Below are positions 56,471 through 64,000 of a stretch of 64,000 nt of DNA, piece after piece (the stretch's first letter is position 1; the number at the start of each line of letters is the position of its first letter). Where the stretch lies: assembly GCA_027625915.1 (NCBI GenBank), contig JANTQA010000063.1, forward strand, positions 3,987,501 through 4,051,500. The letters are read 5' to 3'. The position numbers were made by a program, and so were the translations under genes. The DNA comes from Anaeramoeba flamelloides. Taxonomy: Eukaryota; Metamonada; Anaeramoebidae. The notes below the pieces were generated by a model. It was not told the DNA's origin. It saw only the letters and a list, made by a program, of their open reading frames with translations, and did not search any database.

Positions 56471-57253
56471 TAACACTGACCAAACAAATATAATTCATTT
56501 TTTTTTGGAGAATCAAATGGTACATTTCGTATTCTGGGATGTTCTGAATAAATAATCAAGATTAAAATATTTTTTTTCCAGTTTTTGCGATTAAGAATTA
56601 AGGTTTACTAAGCATGAAAAGGGAAAAAACGATTATGTGTTTGTTTTTTAGTTGACAATCTAGCAATATTATAATTCAACCAAACGGAAAAGGTTTTAAA
56701 AAAATTTTAATAGAAAAATAAGAAAAAAATACAAAATTAACAAAAATTTATTTGGTGATCAAAAACTTTTGAGTATTTTTGATTGTTTGATTTTTTCAAA
56801 ATGAAAAAAATAATTTCTTTTCTAGATTAACAAAAAAATAATTCTTCATAAACTCTTGTGAAATTTTCAAAGAAATACCGACAAATCCAAAAAACATTTA
56901 AAGATTTTTTTAGTCCAATTCGCATTTTTGAAAACTTTATACTCTACTTTTAAAATAGTCATTGACAAAGAATATTTTGAAGGTATACTAATTGTACAAA
57001 GTTCCTTAACATTTAAGTCAAAAAAATACTTTATTCAAACGAAGGAAAAATAATTCCAAAATGAAAAATAAAGCAAAAATTTTCAAATATTTATTTGATT
57101 TTATCAATAATAGTAAATGTTGTTCAATTTTTTTTTTTTTTTTCGGATCCAATTCAAATAATAATAAAAATAAAAAAAAAAAAATGAAAAAAAAATAAAA
57201 AACAATAAAAGGGTTTTGATATATATTTTAACTAAAAAAATAAAATAAAATAC

Positions 57254-57453
57254 CTTCAAAATAAATATTGGGACTTTTAGCGTGAAAATCTAAAAAAAAC
57301 TAGTTTTAGACGATTGATACATTGAATTGGTAATTTCTACATTCTTTGAAGTATAAAAACTAATTACCTTTCAGTGGTTTTGCTCTATTAAGAGCTTTTG
57401 AGTACTCGTTGATTCTATTTGAAGAGTCATTCTTCTTCTTCTTTTTTTGGAAG
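57254..57453 (-). other. Possible two-exon fragment of an unrecognised gene
   Basis: The minus strand at ~57453-57368 reads KKKKNDSSNRINEYSKALNR then AKPLK, ending at a GGTAATTAG donor. After a 78-nt gap, a TTTTTTTTTAG acceptor opens a 36-nt exon (57289-57254) reading DFHAKSPNIYFE, before another GT. Phases agree and the sequence is complex, but no start codon, no further exon and no family could be found. It could be chance. Confidence 0.2.
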
Positions 57454-57590
57454 GTTTAGAATTTGATTCATTTTTTTTTTTTTTTTAATTTATAAATTTT
57501 ATTTATTGTTGGGGTTTGTAGTGCCTAGTATCGTTTGATGTTTCTTTTGGAAATTTTCAAACTAGATCATTAAAAAAGGTCTTTTTTTTT

Positions 57591-57592
<2 letters not shown>

Positions 57593-57626
<34 letters not shown>

Positions 57627-57660
57627 TTTTATAGACCTTTGTTTATATATATATATATAT
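57593..57660. repeat. (GT)n and (TA)n microsatellites
   Basis: (GT)16 or so at 57593-57625, then after TTTTATAGACCTTTGT a (TA)n run at 57644-57660. The (GT) run is the only one in the window. Confidence 0.9.
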
Positions 57661-58679
57661 CTAGTAATATTTTTATAATTCTATATTGACAACTCTTTTT
57701 CAATTGTTTGTAAAATCTATATAAAATTGAATTAATTTAGGGCTAGCTTCAAATTACATTTCAAAATTTTTTGAATCAAAATTAAAAAAAGGATTTTTCA
57801 AAAGTATTTGTTCCAGAATGTTAATTTATTATCAAAAAATAATAAAAGTTACCTATCTTCTTTCTAACTAAAAAAATAATTCAAAATTTTTCTGATCAAA
57901 AGATATTTTTTTAAAAAACAATACCTTTTAAATTTTTGGATATTAATTAACAGATTCTTAAATCCAAATCCTCTACAGAAATAATTGATGATTAAAATGT
58001 TTCTTTGTCAATTACATGATTTCAGAAATTTATATGATAGGAATTAGATAAAAAAAAAAAAGTAACTAAAACTTATTAAAATTCCTAACATTAAATTATT
58101 AAATTCCACTTTATTCTGTAATATTAATGAATTTTCACAATTCAACCCCAAATCAACTCGATACAAAACCCATTTATAAGTTACTAAAGTAATGTATATA
58201 TTACCAATTCTTATAACACATTAATTGAAAGTAAATCATATTAATAATCCAAATTTCAATCTACTCTAAAAATCTAAAATAAATATTATCAGATAATAAA
58301 TTATTGTTAAATAATACATAATATTGTTTTTATTTTTTTTTTTTTTGGGTGGATTTGGCGATTAAACAACTATAATGCCCTTTATTTGTTATTCCAGGAT
58401 ATTTTAAATTTCAAAAAAGCTATTGTGACGTTAATCCCTTATATTTACTATATGTTAAATAATCAATTGAACAAAATTAGCAATAATTTTTAAAAAATAA
58501 TCTAATAATTTTTTAGTCAACTTTTAAAAACTATACTTAATAATAAATTATGTGTGCAACATAGACTTCTCTTTTAGAACGAAAGTTTTTACTGATTTAT
58601 TTAATTTCAGAAAGCAATAATCAATACTGGTTTTGAGAGTACAAAGCCCTTATTTAAAAAAAAAAAAAAAAATTTATGT

Positions 58680-59550
58680 TATTCTTCTTTTTCCAATAAA
58701 TAATCTTATTAAGTACCCAATTATATACCTAAATGCAAATCAATTTTGAAAGTAAACTCCTTGATAAAATAAATAAAATTTAAATTATGAATGAAATTTG
58801 TTAAAAATTTTGGTAACTGTTGAGAGAAAAAAGTTGGAAACAGAAAAATGGTTGGACACCATTTTTAATTGGGTACATTAGTAAAATTGAAAATCAAATC
58901 CTATTGATAACTAGGTGAATTTTATATAAATCCTGGTTTAAATGTGTTACAAGTTCATTAATCTGTGGTGTGTTTAATAGTCATTTGAATGGTTGATAAC
59001 TAAACGCAGATCATGCTATTTTCACAAAAATCCAAGTTTTAGTAAAGTTTACTATTAATTCTGAAAATAGTAATTTTTAAACTTGCTTTAGATTATAAGA
59101 GATTAGGTTTTGAAAAAGTAGAATCACATTAATGGTTATTCTAATAAGTAGATTATTATTATTTTCTTTAGTTATTTCACAAACGAAAGAAATTAAAAAT
59201 CATTTTCAGTAATGTTCCCAATTAAAATTGCTTTCTAACTATTTTTCTCTGTCCAACATTTTTCTCTCAACAGTAAAACCTAAAATTTTTTTATTGATAA
59301 AATTTTTTTACAGTTTTTCTTCTATTTTTTAACAATAATTTGTAAATTTTGATCTATTGCCTTTAAAGAATTTCGTTTTTAATGGTAGAACTTTCAGAAA
59401 CCAATTTCATAATCACTTCTTGATTATTTCTTGTTTATTGGATCATTGAATACAAAAGCCTTCTTAAAAAAAGAACCATAGATTTTGTTTTAAATCACAC
59501 GTTTATAAAGTCTTTATGTAGAATTTTAGTTCCAAAAGTTCTTTTTTTGT
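58680..59550. repeat. Fourth copy of the ~650-bp repeat, interrupted
   Basis: 58680-58815 matches the tandem units (TATTCTTCTTTTTCCAAT, ATATACCTAAATGCAAATCA). The match resumes after 59273 (TTTTTTAACAATAATTTGTA, CTTTCAGAAACCAATTTCAT). A 457-bp MITE separates the halves. Confidence 0.6.
58817..59273. mobile_element. MITE family H, PIF/Harbinger-like
   Basis: CTGTTGAGAGAAAAAAGTTG and CAACATTTTTCTCTCAACAG are ~20-bp inverted ends with one mismatch. The flanking trinucleotide TAA is present on both sides (GGTAA|CTG ... CAG|TAAAAC), the 3-bp TWA duplication typical of PIF/Harbinger elements. Non-coding, 457 bp. Confidence 0.7.
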
Positions 59551-59912
59551 CAGGAAAAGGTTGTTTCATTTAAACACTAATTAATAGAAAAAATAGCCAA
59601 GTCAAGTCGAGAAAAAGGAACCCCAAATACTTCTTTATGATTAACTAAATAATTTTATTATTCTTTGTTACCTTGGTAAATAATTACCTTTTTGAGAAGA
59701 AATAATACGTGGTGTGAAACAAAAAAATTATATCAGCGAAAACTACTTGTAAATAAAATTTTCGATCCAAAAAAGAATTTTTTATTTTTTTGTTCTTTTG
59801 TTTTTCACAAACAAAAAAATTATTTTCTTTTACATATTTTTGAATCGCCTACCCACAACACAAGTTTTAAAAAGCATTACTTAACTAGCCACAAGCCAAT
59901 TTTAATCTTTTC

Positions 59913-62900
59913 ATGAATAATTTAATGACAGATCAAATAAATTTGTTTGATACATCAACAACAGAAGAAAATTTCTTTCCTCTACCAATTCTCGATTTTG
60001 ATCTTGTGTCTTCAATTTTTAATGAATTTGAAGAACTTCCATCTGAACAAGGTTTGTAAATTTTTTTTTTTTTTTTCTTTCTGTCATATGGTTGGGGAAA
60101 GCAATTTTCTTAAAAAAAAACTTTTTTTTTATTTTTTGAATCGATCTTTTTCAAACAACTACAAACAGAACTAACAAAAAAGATGGAAATTAAAAACGAA
60201 CAACAAAATACAAGCCAATCTCAAGCTATCGATACTTTTTGTCCAAAAAGCCCAAATGAAACCGAATTGGTATTGTCCCCTAATTCGTTACCATTACCTT
60301 TTGAAACGAAGGATCTTTTAACTGACTCCCCATTTGAGCTTACTGACAATGAATTTGATTTAAAGATTAGTAATCGCAAAAGAGAGCATTATCAAATTGA
60401 ACCCAAAACAACTTTAACCGACAGCGCAGAAACCACAAAAATTCAAAATCAGAACCAAAACAACAATAACACGAACGGCACTAACACTAACAATAATAGC
60501 AATAACAACATGATACTTTTTCTTGACGAAGAAGAATTAGGTGGTGATCTCACACGATCACAAATCAAACTATTGACACAAGAACAGAAAAAAAGAAGAA
60601 AGGTTTTAAAAAACCGGATTTCTGCAGCCAAATGCTATACAAAAATGAAACAAAAAATTGTTAATTTGGATATCACCGTCGAAAGTCTTATCAAATCGAA
60701 AGAGTCTTTATCAAATAAAATCATAAATGCAAAAAATGAAAGATTAATGTTAATGGTAAGCAATATTTTCATTTTTATACAATCAGTACCACTTTTAAGG
60801 GACAAACCCCAAATGAAATTTAAGGCACAAAAAAAATCACAGTTTAAGGGCCGTATTCATTATGGTCAAAAAAATTTTTTTCGTAGTTTTTATGAATAAT
60901 CTAAATGCCAATTAAAAAACAAATCTGAATGTAACTTATGATAGATTTCTAAAAATCAACAATGAAAAACGAATGTCATTTTTAGAAAAAAGCGCTAAAA
61001 AGAGCCACGCTCAATTTCCAATCTAAATAGTGAGAATATATAATTTTGACTACAACTGTGTTAGTTTTCGAAAATTCTCTCTTTATTTGGCGCTTTTTGA
61101 GATCTCGAAGATTTTTTTTCGTATTTTTTTCATTTCTTAAATGAGTTATTTTGACTTCAAGAATGTTACAAAATCCTTACTCTGTTAAATATAGAGTGGC
61201 GACAAAACAACCATAAATTAGATTAAATTGAAACAAATTGAACCAAATTGATTTTGAACTAAAAGAAAATGATTTGTTTTAAATTGAAGAAATTTAAGCC
61301 TTTGAAAATAAGAAAAGATTTGTTTTTTTTTTGACAATTTGAATTTTTTATATTTTTGAGAATGCTTTGAAACCTTTTTTGTTATTGAATTAGGTTGTCA
61401 TTCTGATCTTGTGAATTCGTTCATTTTTTTTTGTAAATTTGAATTTTTTTTTTTTAGATACTGTTCATTTTTTTTCTTTCTTTATTTAAATTTTTGAAAT
61501 TGAGATTGTGGAAAACATTTTTTTTGAATTGAATTTTTTTCTATTGAAGATCACTTTATTAATTCCATTTTTCGTGGTAAACCACTCCTTGGGTATGGAT
61601 CAAATTCACACTAAGTGGATAGATCTTTAATGCACAAAATTTGAACAAAAGTTAAGCCACAAAAAAATTTCAAATTTAAGCGAAAAAATTTGGATTCTAT
61701 AAAATAAACTCTATAAAAAAAAATTCCCGAAAAATGTGCCTAAATTCTGAAATTTTTTTTTGCCTTAACTTACGTTCAAAGTTTGAGCCTTAAAGGTGGT
61801 ACAACTTAGTATTCTAAAACTTTTTAATTATTATTTTGATAAACCTTTGCATTTGAGAAGTAAAATATTTGTTTTTAAATAATACTGTTATTATAGCAAA
61901 TATCTTATTTGATTTTTCAAATTTTGTTTTTTTATGAAAATGATTAAAAAAATGTTCCAAATAAAAGTTATAAAAAAGTATTTATCCCTGAATTTATAAA
62001 TTTTTGTGGTTACATACTATTAGAATCAAGGAATAAATGTTTAATAAAAATAAAATGAATCAATAATTCCAAATGTTCCTAATATTGATTCCACAAAAAT
62101 TATTGAAAGAACAAAATATTATTTCAATTTTAATCTCAAATAATTGCTCAAAATCTTGTGAGAAAAAAAAACAAATTAAAGAAAACACTATAAAAAACTT
62201 CTTAAATGGAAAACTTTTTTAAAAATTGCTAAAAATCTGTTTCAAATCGAATTTACAAGTGGCTCCTTTGAAATTATTTTAAAAAATTACAATCAGAAAA
62301 CAATATTAATTTTCTACTTTTCGAATTTGAAGGTAAAAAATAAAAAAAAATCAATTAAAATTAAATTCTAAAAAATTTTTTTCTTTGATTGTTAAAATTT
62401 TACATTTTTGTTTTTAAAATAAGTAACCGAATTGGGTTTTCCTTTTTACAACAAAATTATAGATACAAAACTAAAATATATTCCAAAAATTGTTAATCAC
62501 CTGAATAATAAATTGAAAAAAAAAAAAAAAATCCTTTGGTATTCAAAGAACAACAAATAATTTAATCTTATTAATAATCCACTTTTATAATTAATATAAA
62601 CATATAAAAGTCTGATATTTTAAAAATAAAAATCAAATAAAACTAAAAACTAAAAAAAGTGATTATCACAATTTTTCAAAATGAGCATTACGGATTTTTT
62701 ATTACTGTACTTTCAACTGAAAAAAGGTTAACAAAAAGATTTTTGGCTATAAATTTATTCATTTTTAAATGTATTACAGAGTCTCAATTTTCTAAAGGTT
62801 TATTTGTCTTTTCTAAGTTCTTTTTTTTCAACTTTGTTTGCTTTCTTAAAAAAAAAAAAAGGGATTAAAAAAAAAAAAGAAAAAAAGGAAGAATAAGAAA

Positions 62901-63793
62901 AAAAAAAGAAAAAAAAGGAAGAATAAGAAAAAAAAAAGAAAAAAAGGAAGAATAAGAAAAAAAAAAAAAAGAAAAAGAAAAAAAAGTTGAAAAGAAAATA
63001 TGATTTTACTAAATTATAATAAAGAAAAAGAAAGAAAACAAAAAAATATAAAAAAAAAAAAAAAACCAATTTTTATTTTGAATTATATCAAGATGCTGAT
63101 TATTCAATTAATTCAATATTTAAATTCTTTTTATCTTTTAATCGTCTTTAAATCAACGAATATCTGAACAAACTTTTTAAAAAAAAAACATATTATTTTT
63201 AGTTAAAACAATCTAGATTAGAAAAAGAGATCAAGAAACTTCTTGAAACTGGCCAAGAAATCAATGAACTTAAGGACCAAGTCATCGGATCATTATGCGA
63301 TACTTTCCAAAACTTTGGAACGATACCTTTACAAGAAAACGAAATAACAGAGTTATTAACATTGCCTGAAACTGCCATTGAAGATGAAAAATGGAAAAAA
63401 CCTAAGAAAAAATTGGTTAAAAATTCAAACAATAGAACAGGATTTGCAATGATGGTTGTAATTATAGCTATTACGATGGTATTTGGAAATGAAATGATCT
63501 TTAACAAATCAACAAAAACTCAAACAATTCCAGTATTTTCAAACGAAGCTGAAACAAAACGCGCTCTTCAAACATTCGATTTTGGCAAATATAGCTCAAA
63601 AAAAGATAAATATTTCAGTACTCAAAATATCTGGATTGAGGAAATAGATGATACAGAATATAACGAGCACCAGAAAGATGATACCGAAAACATATCGACA
63701 CACCCAACTACATCTTCTACGGTGCCAGAATTAGACCACAATGATTTGAAAGATAAATTTCAAAATCATGATAAAAAAATTACAAATTCATAG
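59913..63793 (+). CDS. Membrane-anchored bZIP transcription factor (ATF6/CREB3-like layout)
   Basis: Exons 59913-60051, 60169-60755 and 63203-63793 join (donors GTTTGT, GTAAGC; acceptors ACAG, TTTAG) into 438 aa, with all phases agreeing. Residues 1-60 form an acidic/hydrophobic stretch of activation type (LPILDFDLVSSIFNEFEEL). An N/T/Q-rich linker leads to the basic region at ~187-211 (KKRRKVLKNRISAAKCYTKM) and a heptad coiled coil at ~212-270 that continues uninterrupted over the second splice (NERLMLM|LKQSRLEKEIKKLL). A Lys-rich segment (WKKPKKKLVKNSNNR) then precedes one hydrophobic span at ~322-338 (GFAMMVVIIAITMVFG) and a ~100-residue polar tail. Basic residues before the span predict a cytosolic N-terminus. 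The Arg normally eight residues after the bZIP Asn is Tyr here. Release by intramembrane proteolysis is the likely mode; KRALQ, ~25 residues past the membrane, is a possible site-1-protease motif (weak). DNA target unknown. Confidence 0.82.
60783..61806. mobile_element. MITE family D copy 2, opened by a family E insertion
   Basis: Outer ends CAGTACCACTTTTAAGG..GAAATTTAAGGCACAAA and TTTGCCTTAACTTACGTTCA..CTTAAAGGTGGTAC are those of family D (20980-21182), but the interval is five times longer. Confidence 0.65.
60844..61630. mobile_element. MITE family E copy 2, nested
   Basis: TTTAAGGGCCGTATTCATTA and the right-end CACTAAGTGGATAGATCTTTAA correspond to the TTAAGGGTCTAGTCA ends of 29810-30509, more diverged. 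Internal GGCGCTTTTTGAGATCTCGA and CCACTCCTTGGGTATGG match that copy in reverse. Confidence 0.65.
62872..62970. repeat. Purine-only minisatellite near bZIP acceptor
   Basis: About three units of ~32 nt built on GGAAGAATAAGAAAAAAA, one strand all purines. Lies 230 nt before the exon 3 acceptor. Confidence 0.8.
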
Positions 63794-64000
63794 AGAGAAG
63801 CAAATTTAAACTAAATAATTAAAATAAATTCTAAAAATTTTTTTTATTAATTTTTTTTTATTAAATATCCATATGAAACAACAATCCAAAAAGTAGTGAA
63901 AATGAATTTTTTGTTTAATTATTATTTTCTATATTTATTATCAAAGTTGGAACATTTAAGGAATAAATTTTATTTTAAATAATAAAGAAAGAAATAATAA
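63794..64000. other. Downstream of the bZIP gene, featureless
   Basis: AT-rich 3' flank with T8-10 runs; presumably 3' UTR followed by intergenic DNA. No feature recognised. Confidence 0.4.

Larger units (their letters stand above)
55671..59912. other. Intergenic region between uL22 and the bZIP gene
   Basis: Contents: a foldback element (56041-56470), a possible two-exon fragment (57254-57453, minus), (GT)n and (TA)n runs near 57.6 kb, and a repeat copy split by a MITE (58680-59550). The rest, 57.7-58.6 kb especially, is featureless AT-rich DNA. Confidence 0.5.
60756..63202 (+). other. Large second intron of the bZIP gene (2,447 nt)
   Basis: From GTAAGC to TATTTTTAG, splitting the leucine zipper in phase 0. 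It contains nested families D and E (60783-61806), about 1 kb of AT-rich filler, and a purine-rich minisatellite close to the acceptor. Confidence 0.8.

Noticed and set aside
1-64000. CRISPR arrays, rRNA, intact tRNA genes, retrovirus-like or Polinton-like elements
   Set aside because: No spaced direct-repeat array, rRNA core, cloverleaf, LTR pair, capsid, integrase or protein-primed polymerase motif could be recognised.

Overview
This window looks like a gene-sparse stretch of an extremely AT-rich protist nuclear genome. The genes are unmistakably eukaryotic: ribosomal proteins eL8, eL27, eL43 and uL22, the splicing factor SF3B2, a SWI3-type chromatin protein, UBE2C, a PP2C phosphatase, an RCC1-BTB protein, a PB1-UBA protein and a membrane-anchored bZIP factor. 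Introns are GT-AG. Long homopolymer tracts and a prominent RCC1-BTB gene suggest a free-living amoeboid or flagellate lineage. The style (RCC1-BTB and PB1/UBA proteins, K/E-rich low complexity) recalls Anaeramoebae (Metamonada), but that is inference and no rRNA is present to test it.

Layout: SF3B2 (+, 644-2365); a gap rich in nested inverted-repeat elements; a SWIRM-SANT SWI3 homologue (+, 7053-13395) split by a 4,981-nt intron; a gap with a dead LINE reverse transcriptase; UBE2C (+, 17657-18315); a repeat-rich gap; RCC1-BTB (+, 23650-25473); eL8 (+, 27302-29057, three exons, the first being only ATG); a repeat gap; PB1-LIR-UBA (+, 33267-34706); a divergent eL27/eL43 pair (38516-40598); a gap with a tRNA-like SINE and a hairpin family; PP2C (-, 44296-50525) with a 4,779-nt fourth intron; a gap with a tandem triplicate repeat; uL22 (+, 54975-55670); a further gap; and a three-exon bZIP-transmembrane factor (+, 59913-63793) with a 2,447-nt intron.

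Two things stand out. First, the bZIP protein has the architecture of ATF6/CREB3-class ER-stress sensors (cytosolic bZIP, one membrane segment, lumenal tail), but carries Tyr at the normally invariant Arg of the basic region. Second, the giant introns are packed with foldback/MITE-like elements, often nested. At least ten inverted-repeat families recur in the window, several in two or three copies, and there is also a family of ~70-nt near-perfect hairpins. I rebuilt spliced genes by matching conserved protein families across exons. Exon limits rest on GT-AG sites and reading phase, not on transcripts. No tRNA, rRNA, CRISPR or intact autonomous transposon was seen.
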